A stretch of 64,000 nt of DNA from Fusibacter_A sp965140735 (lineage in GTDB: Bacteria > Bacillota > Clostridia > Peptostreptococcales > Acidaminobacteraceae), in the NCBI GenBank assembly GCA_965140735.1, contig OZ223306.1, positions 186,001 to 250,000 on the forward strand, written 5' to 3'. Below, in pieces: positions 1-8,945 of the stretch. Numbering within the stretch: position 1 is the first letter of the stretch; every line of letters begins with the position of its first letter. The notes beneath the pieces are model-generated. The model saw nothing but the letters and a program-made list of their open reading frames with translations. It made no database searches and was not told where the DNA came from. The translations under genes were made by a program, and so were the position numbers.

Positions 1-612
1 GATGAATCTCTCAGTTGTAAAAGCATTGAGATCTATTTTAGGAAAGTTTAAATTTGAAGATATGAGCGTTGAGCAACAGTTGGGATGATTCTTCTGTGTT
101 GCAAGTAAGAATCGTGATGTGTTAATGGCATGATAATTTAAGGCGAAGTCGTCATTATAAGCATGATCAATGTGTAAAACTGCAAAATCTATTTTGCCAA
201 GTTTGAGCATTTCTAACAGTTCTAAGGACCTATTTTCTTCAAATGTGACTTCAATATTGGGCGCTATATAGTTGAAGTTTGGTAGAATTGTTGGCAGCAA
301 CAATGAGCCTACATAATTTGTAATCCCAAAATGCACTTTCCCCTTAGCCAATTGATCTATATCGTGCACTTCGTTTTCAAAATCAGAGTAGATCTTTAAA
401 ATTGAATTAGCCATCATTAAATACTTCGTACCGATTTGTGTTAAAATTAATCCATTTTTCGTTCTAGAAAAAATCAAAGCGCCTAAATCAGCTTCGATTT
501 TTTTTATTGCATTACTCAAAGAAGGTTGAGAAATAAAGAGCTTGGATGCAGCTTTAGAGACATGACCTTCCTCGGCAACTGTTTTTATATAGATCAGTTC
601 AGATAATCGCAT
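1..612 (-). CDS. LysR-family transcriptional regulator (C-terminus beyond window)
   Basis: The frame is open from ATG at 612 (AGGAGG eight bases upstream on the minus strand) to the window edge, giving 204 residues. The N-terminus reads MRLSELIYIKTVAEEGHVSKAA, then FISQPSLSNAIKKIE, which is the classic LysR winged helix-turn-helix (residues about 3-60). A substrate-binding domain follows, beginning near AKGKVHFGITNY. About 90-100 residues should lie outside the window. It is divergent from the hydratase-citDEF operon, with a perfect palindrome between them, so it is probably the activator of that operon, responding to a carboxylate; the ligand is inference. Confidence 0.93.
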   Translation of the reverse strand, partial: MRLSELIYIKTVAEEGHVSKAASKLFISQPSLSNAIKKIEADLGALIFSRTKNGLILTQIGTKYLMMANSILKIYSDFENEVHDIDQLAKGKVHFGITNYVGSLLLPTILPNFNYIAPNIEVTFEENRSLELLEMLKLGKIDFAVLHIDHAYNDDFALNYHAINTSRFLLATQKNHPNCCSTLISSNLNFPKIDLNAFTTERFI

Positions 613-629
613 AAAGCCTCCTAGTTGTA

Positions 630-662
630 ATAAAACATATAGTTTTAAACTATATGTTTTAT
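630..662. promoter_or_regulatory. 33-bp perfect palindrome, probable LysR operator
   Basis: The sequence is a perfect inverted repeat around a central T at 646; the core CATATAG-TTTTAAA-CTATATG has both arms intact. It lies between the divergent LysR gene and the hydratase operon, 18 bp from the LysR start and about 48 bp before the predicted start of transcription of the operon. That placement fits a LysR regulatory site and autoregulation. The assignment to this LysR protein is inference. Confidence 0.7.
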
Positions 663-687
663 ATTTTATTAGCATTTGTCTTATAAT
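659..687 (+). promoter_or_regulatory. Candidate promoter of the hydratase-citDEF operon
   Basis: A perfect TATAAT lies at 682-687. The -35 position (TTATAT, 659-664) is poor and touches the palindrome at 630-662, as expected for a promoter that needs an activator. Predicted start of transcription is near 694. Confidence 0.4.
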
Positions 688-769
688 TGTGTTTATTGTA
701 ACATAAAATTAAATGTAAGATGAAGTATTTTGATATGAATCAAGAAATTAAATTTTGAAGGAGAGCTAC

Positions 770-3046
770 ATGATTAGATTACATGAAGATGGTGTCTATA
801 TCTTAAACGGCACTGAGATTATTTCAGATTCACATGAGGCACTGTCAATTGTTGAACAAAAAACCGGCGAGAAGACGACCAAAGAACTGGCACGTAAAGG
901 GACGATTGCATACGATATTATCCAAGCACATAATATTTCTAAAGATGAAAAGTCACTTCAAATTAAATTTGACTCCTTAACATCACATGATATTACTTAC
1001 GTGGGCATTATACAAACAGCACGTGCGAGTGGTATGGAACGGTTTCCGATTCCATATGTACTCACGAATTGCCACAATACGCTTTGTGCTGTTGGCGGTA
1101 CGATTAATGAAGACGATCATAAATTCGCACTTTCAGCAGCTCAAAAATATGGTGGAATCTATGTACCACCTCATTTGGCAGTCATACATTCTTATAATAG
1201 AGAAATGATGTCAGGTTGTGGTAGAATGATTCTTGGTTCAGATTCACATACGAGGTACGGCGCCCTAGGCACAATTGCAGTAGGTGAAGGCGGCGGTGAA
1301 TTGGTAAAACAACTGGTGGGTAAAACCTATGATATGGATCAACCAGAGGTTGTAGCGGTCTACTTGACAGGTGAAGTGCCTAATGGCGTGGGCCCTCATG
1401 ATGTCATTTTACAGATCATCGGCAAAGTATTTGAAAAAGGATACGTTAAAAATAAAGTCATGGAATTTATAGGTGATGGCGTTTCTAAGTTAGATGTAGA
1501 ATTTAGAAATGGTATAGATGTTATGACAACAGAAACAACTTGTTGGTCCTCAATTTGGAAAACGGATGACAAGGTAAAGGATTATTTTGAAAGACACGGC
1601 AGAGCCGAGGCTTATGAAGAACTTAATCCTAAAGCCATCGCTTACTATGATGGCCTTATTCATGTGAATTTGAATGAAATAGAGTCTTCTATAGCACTTC
1701 CATTTCATCCAAGTAATGTTTATACCATAAAAGAGTTTAAAGCAAATGCAGTTGAGATCATAAAAAGCATTGAAGCTGAAGCAAAACAGATTTCGGGCGG
1801 AAAAGCATCACTAGATCTTATGAGTAAGTATAGAGATGGTGAATTTTATGTGGATCAAGGTGTGGTAGCTGGCTGTTCAGGAGGTACATTTGACAACCTT
1901 ATGGCAGTTACCGATATTTTAGACGGCAAATCCGTAGGAAATGGCACTTTTTCACTAAATATTTATCCAGAAAGTCAACCTACTTATAAAGCACTTATTG
2001 ACAATGGTTCAATTGGCAAGTTGATGGAGGCAGGCGCGATTATTCGATCTGCATTCTGTGGACCATGCTTTGGTGCAGGAGATACACCTGCAAACAATGA
2101 ATTTTCTGTAAGACATACCACTAGAAATTTCCCGAATAGAGAAGGTTCGAAACCGAGGGGTGGTCAAATGTCGGCAGTGGCACTGATGGATGCGAAGTCG
2201 GTTGCAGCAACAGCAATGAACGGTGGAAAGCTTACAGGTGCAGATGAAATAGAAATAGATTATTCAAAAAATGAATTTCATTTTGATGCCAATATTTATA
2301 AAAAACGCAACTATGATGGTTCTATTCAGATAGAGACAGATAAAGCTCTTGTCTTAGGACCAAGTATCAAGGATTGGCCTCAAATGTACCCGATGAAGTC
2401 ACATCTTTTGTTAAAAATGGCATCTATAATTCACGATGAAGTTACAACAACGGATGAATTAATACCTTCTGGTGAGACCGCATCATACAGATCTGATCCT
2501 TATAAACTTGCAGAATTTACATTATCGAGAAGAGATCCTCAATATGTACCTGCAGCTAAGCTTATTCAAGAAGATGCTTCTGCGCTTATTAATGGAAATG
2601 ACGGTGCGCTAAAATCAATTTTCACTAAATTATCAGAAATTGGATTTGATGTTAATTCTGAAAATCTTTCTTATGGAAGCTCAATTTATGCCAAAAAACC
2701 TGGAGATGGCTCTGCAAGAGAGCATGCTGCTTCATGCCAAAAGGTTTTAGGTGCATGGGCAAATATTGCAAACGCATATGCTACGAAGAGATATAGATCA
2801 AATCTAATCAACTGGGGTATGGTGCCTTTTATCATTGAGGGAGAATTGCCATTTGAACTTGCAGATTATGTTTTTGTTCCAAATATCTGTGATGTTATAC
2901 GTGAAGGTAAGCAACGAATCCAAGCATATGTGATTGGGAAAGAAGTAAAGCCGTTTGAATTAAAATTAGATTCGCTGACCGATAGCGAAAAAGAAATTAT
3001 TTTGGCAGGTAGTTTAATTAATTTTTATAAAGAAGAACGCAAATAA
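770..3046 (+). CDS. Aconitase-family hydratase (YbhJ-like)
   Basis: This 758-residue protein belongs to the aconitase/isopropylmalate isomerase superfamily, which uses a 4Fe-4S cluster to hydrate or dehydrate carboxylic acids. Visible motifs are GSDSHTRYG (about 153), GCSGGT (about 367) and FCGPCFGAGDTP (about 428), giving the three cluster cysteines; a C-terminal swivelling domain follows. The length and layout resemble the E. coli YbhJ hydratase group more than AcnA or AcnB. The start is set at ATG 770, eight bases after AAGGAG; an in-frame TTG at 755 would leave no ribosome site. It is the first gene of an operon with citD, citE and citF, so its substrate is probably citrate/aconitate or citramalate/mesaconate. 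The exact reaction is not shown by sequence. Confidence 0.85.
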   Translation: MIRLHEDGVYILNGTEIISDSHEALSIVEQKTGEKTTKELARKGTIAYDIIQAHNISKDEKSLQIKFDSLTSHDITYVGIIQTARASGMERFPIPYVLTNCHNTLCAVGGTINEDDHKFALSAAQKYGGIYVPPHLAVIHSYNREMMSGCGRMILGSDSHTRYGALGTIAVGEGGGELVKQLVGKTYDMDQPEVVAVYLTGEVPNGVGPHDVILQIIGKVFEKGYVKNKVMEFIGDGVSKLDVEFRNGIDVMTTETTCWSSIWKTDDKVKDYFERHGRAEAYEELNPKAIAYYDGLIHVNLNEIESSIALPFHPSNVYTIKEFKANAVEIIKSIEAEAKQISGGKASLDLMSKYRDGEFYVDQGVVAGCSGGTFDNLMAVTDILDGKSVGNGTFSLNIYPESQPTYKALIDNGSIGKLMEAGAIIRSAFCGPCFGAGDTPANNEFSVRHTTRNFPNREGSKPRGGQMSAVALMDAKSVAATAMNGGKLTGADEIEIDYSKNEFHFDANIYKKRNYDGSIQIETDKALVLGPSIKDWPQMYPMKSHLLLKMASIIHDEVTTTDELIPSGETASYRSDPYKLAEFTLSRRDPQYVPAAKLIQEDASALINGNDGALKSIFTKLSEIGFDVNSENLSYGSSIYAKKPGDGSAREHAASCQKVLGAWANIANAYATKRYRSNLINWGMVPFIIEGELPFELADYVFVPNICDVIREGKQRIQAYVIGKEVKPFELKLDSLTDSEKEIILAGSLINFYKEERK

Positions 3047-3073
3047 ATTTAAAAGGAATCGGAGGGAAAATAG

Positions 3074-3334
3074 ATGCATGCAACTTGTGGGAGTGAGTCT
3101 AATTCTGATGTTTTAGTTTCTGTTGTCTTAGAAGGCGAGGGGATTAAAATAGATTTAATCTCAAAGAATAAACCGCTCTTCGGAAGACATATAGAACAAG
3201 CTGTTTTAGCCGTATGTCGTGAAATGTCAATAGAAAATGCCAAAATTGAAATTAAAGATTTTGGTGCACTTGATTTTGTGATTCGAGCAAGAACGAAAAC
3301 AGCATTAAACTTAGCGCAAAAGAAGGTGATGTAA
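3074..3334 (+). CDS. citD: Citrate lyase acyl carrier protein (gamma subunit)
   Basis: The 86-residue protein matches CitD, the small subunit carrying the phosphoribosyl-dephospho-CoA arm on which the acyl group rides. The N-terminal region GSESNSDVLVSV corresponds to the family's GTLESSDVMV segment, with Ser before Asp as the attachment site. The C-terminus has the usual KDFGALDFVIRARTKTAL stretch. It is slightly shorter than typical CitD (about 95-100). The ATG at 3074 follows GGAGG. Its stop overlaps the citE start by one base (TAATG), indicating translational coupling. A citramalate lyase carrier protein would look the same. Confidence 0.9.
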   Translation: MHATCGSESNSDVLVSVVLEGEGIKIDLISKNKPLFGRHIEQAVLAVCREMSIENAKIEIKDFGALDFVIRARTKTALNLAQKKVM

Positions 3335-4239
3335 TGAGTAAACAATTGAGAAGAAGTATGTTATTTTGTCCAGCAAATAAGCCTAAGAATTTATTTACTG
3401 CAATGATCTATAAACCAGATTGCATTATCTTTGATTTAGAAGATGCGGTTCCGTTTAATGAGAAAATAGCGGCAAGAGATTTGCTGATAGAAGCTTTAAA
3501 ATGTGTTGATTATGGCAAGACAGAGGTTTTTGTACGGATTAACGCACTATATACAGAGTTTGGAGAAGATGATGCATCGTTATTGGTTCCAGCGGGACTC
3601 AGAAGAATTCGACTTCCTATGTGTGAATCCGCAGAAGACGTTTTGAAATTGGATGAACTATTAACGCGTGTAGAGACTCAAAATGGCATTGAAGTCGGTT
3701 CTGTTAAAATACAATGTGCGATTGAAACGCCTAAAGGGGTTATCAAATCCCTTGAAATTGCAGAGGCATCACCTCGTGTCGTTTCGATTTCATTTGGTGC
3801 TGAAGATTATACGAGGACACTGGGAACAGATCGTACGAAAGCTGGAACTGAACTCTTTATGGCAAGAAGTACAGTGGCTCTTCACGCTAAAATCGCAGGT
3901 GTGGATGCAATAGATACTGTTTTTGCAGATGTGAAAGATGAAAGTGGTTTTTTAGCTGAAGTTGAAAGCGCAAAAAATTTAGGTTTTGCAGGTAAATCTT
4001 GTATTCACCCAAGTCAAGTGGATTTAGTTCATCAAGTTTATACACCTAATAAAAAGGCTGTTGAGGCTGCAATAAAGATTATTACGGCTTCAAAAACGGC
4101 AAATATTGAAAAAGGTGGTGTCATCGTTGTTGATGGCAAGATGATTGATGTGCCTGTCATTGCAAAAGCTGAGAGGACTATTGAACTTGCATTAGGTGCA
4201 GGGATGAAAATAGGAGGTCTTAAAGCAGATGAAAACTAA
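3334..4239 (+). CDS. citE: Citrate lyase beta subunit (citryl-ACP lyase)
   Basis: The 301-residue protein is a HpcH/HpaI-fold lyase that cleaves citryl-ACP to oxaloacetate and acetyl-ACP. Family motifs in order are RSMLFCPANKPK (start), IIFDLEDAVP (about 30), VRINA (about 68), IETPKG (about 130), SFGAEDYTRTLGTDR (about 151) and GKSCIHPSQV (about 220). The Asp and Glu residues of these motifs bind magnesium and substrate. It starts at the last base of citD and overlaps citF by 11 bases. In the Clostridium tetanomorphum-type pathway the homologous enzyme is citramalate lyase, which the neighbouring hydratase makes possible here too. Confidence 0.92.
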   Translation: MSKQLRRSMLFCPANKPKNLFTAMIYKPDCIIFDLEDAVPFNEKIAARDLLIEALKCVDYGKTEVFVRINALYTEFGEDDASLLVPAGLRRIRLPMCESAEDVLKLDELLTRVETQNGIEVGSVKIQCAIETPKGVIKSLEIAEASPRVVSISFGAEDYTRTLGTDRTKAGTELFMARSTVALHAKIAGVDAIDTVFADVKDESGFLAEVESAKNLGFAGKSCIHPSQVDLVHQVYTPNKKAVEAAIKIITASKTANIEKGGVIVVDGKMIDVPVIAKAERTIELALGAGMKIGGLKADEN

Positions 4240-5767
4240 TAAAAAATTACCTGAATATATAGAAGGTTATGGCGAGATTATCCCGTATGCTGGACCTTTC
4301 GAAACAGCGCCAAAGGCAGTGAAGTATGGCACAAAGATGAGTGCTTCTAAACCTGGCGATGTCAAATGCGTAAAAGATTTGAGAACGGCAATGGAAAAAG
4401 CGGGCATTAAAGATGGCATGACGATTTCTTTTCATCATCATTTGAGAAATGGCGATGTTGTTTTAAATAATGTTATGGATGAAATTGCAAATATGGGGAT
4501 TAAAGATATTACCATCTGTGCCTCATCTTTGACCAATGCGCATGAGCCTCTCATTAAGCATATTGAGTCTGGGGTCGTTACTGGTCTTCACACATCAGGG
4601 CTCAGAGGTGCAATTGGTAAGGCACAAGCAAAGCATAACATTTTAGGAAAACCGGTTATTTTTAGAACACATGGTGGACGTGCACGTGCAATTGAAGCAG
4701 GGGAAGTAAAGATTGATATTGCTTTTATTGCGGCACCTGCATGTGATGAAATGGGCAATATGAATGGTGTTGAAGGTAAATCCGCATTTGGTGCTATGGG
4801 GTATCCTATGGTGGATGCTGCATATGCGGATCGGGTGATTGCAATAACAGATAACTTGATGCCATTTCCATTAAATCGAATATCTATACCAATGCATTTA
4901 GTAGATTACGTGGTTGAGGTTGAATCTCTAGGAGATACAGCGTTGATCGCAACAGGTGCAACACGTATTACTAAAAATCCCACAGATTTATTGATCGCCA
5001 AAAATGCAGCGGAAGTGCTCATTGCCTCTGGTTATATCAAAGAGGGATACTCTTTTCAAGCGGGTTCAGGTGGTCCTTCATTAGCGGTTTGCAAGTACTT
5101 AAAAGACTATATGAAGGAAAATGAAATCGTGGGCAGTTTTGCGGCTGGTGGCGTGACAGGTTATTTAGTGGAACTATTGGAACAAGGCTTTTTTAGAGCA
5201 CTTCTTGATACGCAAACTTTCGATGCACAAGCAGCTGATTCGCTTAAACACAATTCAAATCACATTGAAATGTCTGCTTCTATGTACGCAAATCCACATA
5301 ATAAATCGTGTTCAGCACATCAACTTGATGTCATGGTTTTATCAGCAACTGAAATTGATAAGGACTTCAATATCAACTCGTTGACAGGTTCTACTGGTAT
5401 GATTATGGGTGCACTTGGTGGTGCTCCAGATACAGCAGCTGGCGCAAAGCTAACCGTGGTCGTTGCACCTACAATGCGCAAACGCATTCCAATTGTTGTG
5501 GATAAAGTGACCAATATCGTCACACCAGGAGAAACCGTAGATGTTCTCGTTACAGAGAGAGGCATTTGTGTGAATCCTAAACGTCTAGATATCCAAGCAA
5601 AACTAGATGAGGCTGGTATTGAAACAATGTGTATAGAGTCTTTAATTCAATTGGTTGAAAATTTTACTGGAAAACCAGATCAAATTCAGTACAGTGATGA
5701 AATCGTTGGTGTTATTGAATACAGAGATGGTACGGTCATAGATGTTATTCACAAGTTAGCAGATTAA
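4229..5767 (+). CDS. citF: Citrate lyase alpha subunit (citrate:acetyl-ACP transferase)
   Basis: The 512-residue protein is the CoA-transferase-type alpha subunit that swaps acetate for citrate on the CitD arm. Supporting segments are PEYIEGYGEIIPYAGPF at the start, TISFHHHLRNGDVVLN (about 70), RTHGGRARAIEAGEV (about 147) and GSTGMIMGALGGAPDTAAGAKLT-type glycine-rich sequence (about 390). Length is normal for CitF. The start overlaps citE by 11 bases, with GGAGGT upstream. The accessory genes citC, citX and citG needed to make and load the prosthetic group are not in this window and must lie elsewhere if the enzyme is active. Confidence 0.93.
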   Translation: MKTNKKLPEYIEGYGEIIPYAGPFETAPKAVKYGTKMSASKPGDVKCVKDLRTAMEKAGIKDGMTISFHHHLRNGDVVLNNVMDEIANMGIKDITICASSLTNAHEPLIKHIESGVVTGLHTSGLRGAIGKAQAKHNILGKPVIFRTHGGRARAIEAGEVKIDIAFIAAPACDEMGNMNGVEGKSAFGAMGYPMVDAAYADRVIAITDNLMPFPLNRISIPMHLVDYVVEVESLGDTALIATGATRITKNPTDLLIAKNAAEVLIASGYIKEGYSFQAGSGGPSLAVCKYLKDYMKENEIVGSFAAGGVTGYLVELLEQGFFRALLDTQTFDAQAADSLKHNSNHIEMSASMYANPHNKSCSAHQLDVMVLSATEIDKDFNINSLTGSTGMIMGALGGAPDTAAGAKLTVVVAPTMRKRIPIVVDKVTNIVTPGETVDVLVTERGICVNPKRLDIQAKLDEAGIETMCIESLIQLVENFTGKPDQIQYSDEIVGVIEYRDGTVIDVIHKLAD

Positions 5768-5787
5768 TTTTACTCATAAATAGAGTC

Positions 5788-5823
5788 AAAAAAAACTCAC
5801 AGTTATTGTGAGTTTTTTTTTTT
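5788..5823 (+). terminator. Rho-independent terminator after citF
   Basis: The stem ACTCACA / TGTGAGT, extended by A:T pairs, has a GTTAT loop and is followed by a run of at least ten T. It ends the hydratase-citDEF operon. Confidence 0.9.
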
Positions 5824-6068
5824 GATAAAATAGTAAATAAGATTGAATGCTGTGTTAATAAAAGCTATATGTTTTTTAAAGGCAATTTTTTAATAATACG
5901 CTCATATTTTACGATAAATAAAAAATGGTATAAAAAAATGATAAAATATTAAAAAAAATGCATAAAAATTCTCTTTAAATTATTTATATTTAGCATGAGA
6001 TGGATTATAATAGTATAGGCTTAGATGAATTGAAAGCATAAATTGTAAAAACTGAGGAGCGTAAGAAC
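5824..6068 (+). promoter_or_regulatory. AT-rich spacer with candidate promoter of amino-acid importer
   Basis: There is no coding sequence here. TATAAT stands at 6006-6011, about 60 bases before the start of the binding-protein gene; the -35 position (TTTATA, 5983-5988) is weak. GAGGAG at 6054-6059 serves the downstream gene. I see no riboswitch-like conserved element. Confidence 0.45.
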
Positions 6069-6869
6069 ATGAAGAAGATATTAGTTATATTATTGACTCT
6101 TGCAATGGTTATGAGTATTACAGCATGTAGTTCAGGACCAGCAGCAGAAACGAAAGAAGAAAAGACAAAATTGGTACTGGGTACATCTGCAGATTATCCA
6201 CCTTTTGAATTTATCGTTTTAGATGATAAAGGTGAAAAGCAATATGCTGGAATCGATATTTCTTTTGCAGAGAAAATCGCAGAGGATATGGGGTTAGAAC
6301 TTGAAGTGGTTAATATGAGTTTCGACAACCTTATGGCATCTCTTCAAAAAGGTGAAATTGATATGGTAATTGCAGCAATTGAAGCGAACGAAGAGCGTTC
6401 AAAAGTTGCTGATTTCTCAGATGCCTATTATACAGATCTACCGCCAATGGTAATTGTCAAATCTGAAAATGCAGCAGAATTTACTTCTCTTGAAAGTTTT
6501 GACGGAAAAACGGTTGCAGCACAAATGGGCACTACAAAAGCTGAAATCGTTACAAATGACATGAAAGGCGCTTCTTTAGTGACTATGTCATCTGTGACAG
6601 ATCTAGTGAACAACTTGGTTTATGGCAAGTGTGATGCAATTGTGCTTGACGGTGCAGTAGCAGAGCAATACGCCGCTAATGATGAAACGTTAGTTATAGC
6701 TGATGTCAGCTTAGGAGATGCATATCCGTATGCAGTAGCAGTACAAAAAGAGGACCCACAAAATTTACTTGAATCTATCAATAAAACCATTGGTGTGGTT
6801 ACAACAGATGGTACTGTGACTAAATGGATCGAAACAGCAGACGAGTTGAGCTCAAAAGCGATCGAATAG
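6069..6869 (+). CDS. Polar amino-acid ABC transporter, substrate-binding lipoprotein
   Basis: The 266-residue protein begins with a lipoprotein signal (MKKILVILLTLAMV, lipobox SITAC, Cys20) and so should be anchored outside the membrane. The mature part is a family 3 solute-binding protein: LVLGTSADYPPFEF, then GIDISFAEKIAEDMGLELEVV, and SLQKGEIDMVIAAI. These residues form the amino-acid pocket in the family. It is followed by a permease and an ATPase for a complete importer. An intercistronic hairpin after its stop suggests it is made in excess over the membrane parts. The substrate among polar amino acids is not determinable. Confidence 0.92.
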   Translation: MKKILVILLTLAMVMSITACSSGPAAETKEEKTKLVLGTSADYPPFEFIVLDDKGEKQYAGIDISFAEKIAEDMGLELEVVNMSFDNLMASLQKGEIDMVIAAIEANEERSKVADFSDAYYTDLPPMVIVKSENAAEFTSLESFDGKTVAAQMGTTKAEIVTNDMKGASLVTMSSVTDLVNNLVYGKCDAIVLDGAVAEQYAANDETLVIADVSLGDAYPYAVAVQKEDPQNLLESINKTIGVVTTDGTVTKWIETADELSSKAIE

Positions 6870-6898
6870 TGTTTTAAAATGGATTTGTATTAGACTAG

Positions 6899-6940
6899 GC
6901 GCGTAAGCTTACTCCTATAAAGAGAGCTTATGCGCTTTAT
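6899..6940 (+). terminator. Intercistronic hairpin after the binding-protein gene (partial terminator)
   Basis: An 11-bp stem GCGCGTAAGCT / AGCTTATGCGC (one G-U pair) encloses a 15-base loop and is followed by only a short T-rich run (TTTATT). This form commonly stabilises or partly terminates the message after the binding-protein cistron, lowering expression of the permease and ATPase. Confidence 0.6.
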
Positions 6941-6972
6941 TAAATATCATGAGTATTATGGAAAGGATTAGT

Positions 6973-7677
6973 ATGTCACCTACAAGTTTTATAAACTTTA
7001 CATTTTTACCTAAATATATATCGTTTTTTATACAGGGCATCGAATATACCTTGTTGGTATCTATTGTTTCTGTTTTAATATCAGTTGTGCCTGCTTTAAT
7101 GTTGGCATTGATGCGCCTTAGTAAAAACTGGTTTATCAGAAGTTTATCAGGCATTTATATTGCGGTTTTTAGATCAACGCCATTGTTGGTCCAGCTTGCA
7201 TTGGTTTACTATGGCTTGTTCAATTTTATTAAAATTCCAAGTTATCATTTGTTTGGCTTTATCAATTTGGCGATGTTTATCCCTGGTGTTGTGGCTTTAG
7301 CACTTAACAGCGCGGCGTATGTGGCAGAAATCTTTCGTGCAGGGATACTTGCAGTGGACTCTGGACAGAATGAAGCTGCTAGGAGTCTTGGGCTATCAGC
7401 AAGTATGTCCATGGCTTACGTTGTTTTGCCTCAGGCCATCAAGAACATATTACCAGCACTTGCTAATGAAATGGTGACCATGGTCAAGGAATCTTCAATA
7501 CTTTCTACGCTTGGAATGGTGGAACTTATGTGGGCAGCCAAAACGGTTTCAGCGACGACCTATATCACAATAGGACCCTATGTACTTGCTGCACTGATGT
7601 ATTTTTGTATTAATTATCCAGCAAGTAAGGCCATTGAAGTTATTGAAAGGAGAATGAGACGTGGAGACAAGCGATAA
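6973..7677 (+). CDS. Polar amino-acid ABC transporter, permease
   Basis: The 234-residue integral membrane protein is of the His/Glu/Gln permease type. It has about five hydrophobic segments; the first begins near ISFFIQGIEYTLLVS. The EAA coupling loop is visible as NEAARSLGLSASMSMAYVVLPQAI. FRSTPLLVQL near residue 65 is typical of the family. Start 6973 is preferred because AAAGGA lies six bases upstream; in-frame ATGs at 6949 and 6958 have no ribosome site. It overlaps the ATPase gene by 17 bases. Confidence 0.9.
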   Translation: MSPTSFINFTFLPKYISFFIQGIEYTLLVSIVSVLISVVPALMLALMRLSKNWFIRSLSGIYIAVFRSTPLLVQLALVYYGLFNFIKIPSYHLFGFINLAMFIPGVVALALNSAAYVAEIFRAGILAVDSGQNEAARSLGLSASMSMAYVVLPQAIKNILPALANEMVTMVKESSILSTLGMVELMWAAKTVSATTYITIGPYVLAALMYFCINYPASKAIEVIERRMRRGDKR

Positions 7678-8407
7678 ATTGATATCAGTAAGACAGTTAT
7701 GTAAAGTGTATAATAAAGGTAAGGTCAAGGCTTTAAACAATTGTAATATCGATATTTGCAAGGGAGAAGTTGTGGTGATTATTGGACCTTCTGGTTCGGG
7801 TAAATCGACTTTATTGCGCAGTTTAAACATGCTTGAAGCGCCTACTCAAGGTGAGATTCTCTTTGATGGCGTCAACCTAGCGGATCAGCATGTGGATATT
7901 GATGTTCACAGAAGACGTATGGGCATGGTCTTTCAACATTTTAATCTTTTTCCACATAAAACAGTGTTACAAAACATTACGATGGTGCCTATTAAACTCA
8001 AATTGAAAACAAAAGATGAAGCAGAACAGATTGGATATGAACTTCTAAAACGCATAGGTCTCGTGGATAAGGCCAACGAATACCCTTCGATGCTTTCAGG
8101 TGGTCAAAAGCAAAGGGTTGCCATTGTGAGAGCACTTGCTATGAATCCGGAAGTTATGCTCTTCGATGAGCCCACCTCTGCATTAGACCCCGAGATGGTG
8201 GGTGAGGTGTTGGCATTAATCAAACAATTGGCAAATGAAGGAATGACCATGGTGGTTGTTACACATGAAATGGGCTTTGCAAAGGAAGTGGCAACAAGAG
8301 CTGTTTTTATGGCAGATGGCGCCATTTTAGAAGAAAACACGCCAAAAGCCTTATTTGAAGACCCACAGGACCCTAGGCTAAAGGATTTTTTATCCAAAGT
8401 ATTATAA
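7661..8407 (+). CDS. Polar amino-acid ABC transporter, ATP-binding protein
   Basis: This 248-residue ATPase has Walker A GPSGSGKST (about 42), a Q-loop in VFQHFNLFPH, the signature LSGGQKQR (about 145), Walker B VMLFDEPTSALD (about 163) and the H-loop VTHEM. The GTG start at 7661 follows GGAG and lies inside the permease gene, so the two are translationally coupled. It is close to the GlnQ/ArtP group and completes the importer with the two genes upstream. Confidence 0.94.
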   Translation: METSDKLISVRQLCKVYNKGKVKALNNCNIDICKGEVVVIIGPSGSGKSTLLRSLNMLEAPTQGEILFDGVNLADQHVDIDVHRRRMGMVFQHFNLFPHKTVLQNITMVPIKLKLKTKDEAEQIGYELLKRIGLVDKANEYPSMLSGGQKQRVAIVRALAMNPEVMLFDEPTSALDPEMVGEVLALIKQLANEGMTMVVVTHEMGFAKEVATRAVFMADGAILEENTPKALFEDPQDPRLKDFLSKVL

Positions 8408-8490
8408 ACAGAGGCATGAAGAGAATTACTCTTTGTGTCCTTATCTTTTTTTGATCTGAATTATAATTAAAAAATGGAAGTTACATAAAA

Positions 8491-8820
8491 TCAGCCATCT
8501 CTATGCGTTTCGCCCCAATCACACATGTTAATCACAAGTGGCATCAAACTTTGGCCTTTTTCTGTAAGGGCATATTCTACTTTGGGCGGGACTTGAGGAT
8601 ACTCTTTTCGTGAGATTATTTTTTTAGCTTCCAATTCTTTTAATTGTGAACTCAGCATTTTATGCGTAATGCCATCGATATTTTTCTTGAGTACACCATA
8701 TCGTACAGTTCCCATACAAGCAAGGAGATAGATGATTTTAAGTTTCCATTTGCCACTGATGATGGATAGCGTATATTCAAAAGGTTCTTTGCTACTGACA
8801 AAACATATTTTTTCAGACAT
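8491..8820 (-). CDS. HxlR-family transcriptional regulator
   Basis: The 109-residue winged-helix protein contains the HxlR hallmarks: FEYTLSIISGKWKLKIIYLL near the start, the recognition region MLSSQLKELEAKKIISRKEYP, and VEYALTEKGQSL. ATG 8820 is chosen because AGGA lies ten bases upstream; GTG 8829 would be too close to it. A cysteine near residue 6 could act as a redox or electrophile sensor, as in some relatives. It is divergent from the hydrolase gene at 8946 and probably controls it. Confidence 0.88.
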   Translation of the reverse strand: MSEKICFVSSKEPFEYTLSIISGKWKLKIIYLLACMGTVRYGVLKKNIDGITHKMLSSQLKELEAKKIISRKEYPQVPPKVEYALTEKGQSLMPLVINMCDWGETHRDG

Positions 8821-8945
8821 AGGGTTCACTTTCCTTTTCGTTAGTATATTACAAAAAAGTGCATACTTCTTTTTTATTATAAACTCATTATAATGAAAGT
8901 TGTAAGAAAGCTCAACTTTAAAATAAAAGAAAAGAGGATTAATGT

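Noticed and set aside
755..769. TTG at 755 as start of the hydratase gene
   Set aside because: It lies before the AAGGAG ribosome site at 758-763; ATG 770 is correctly spaced.
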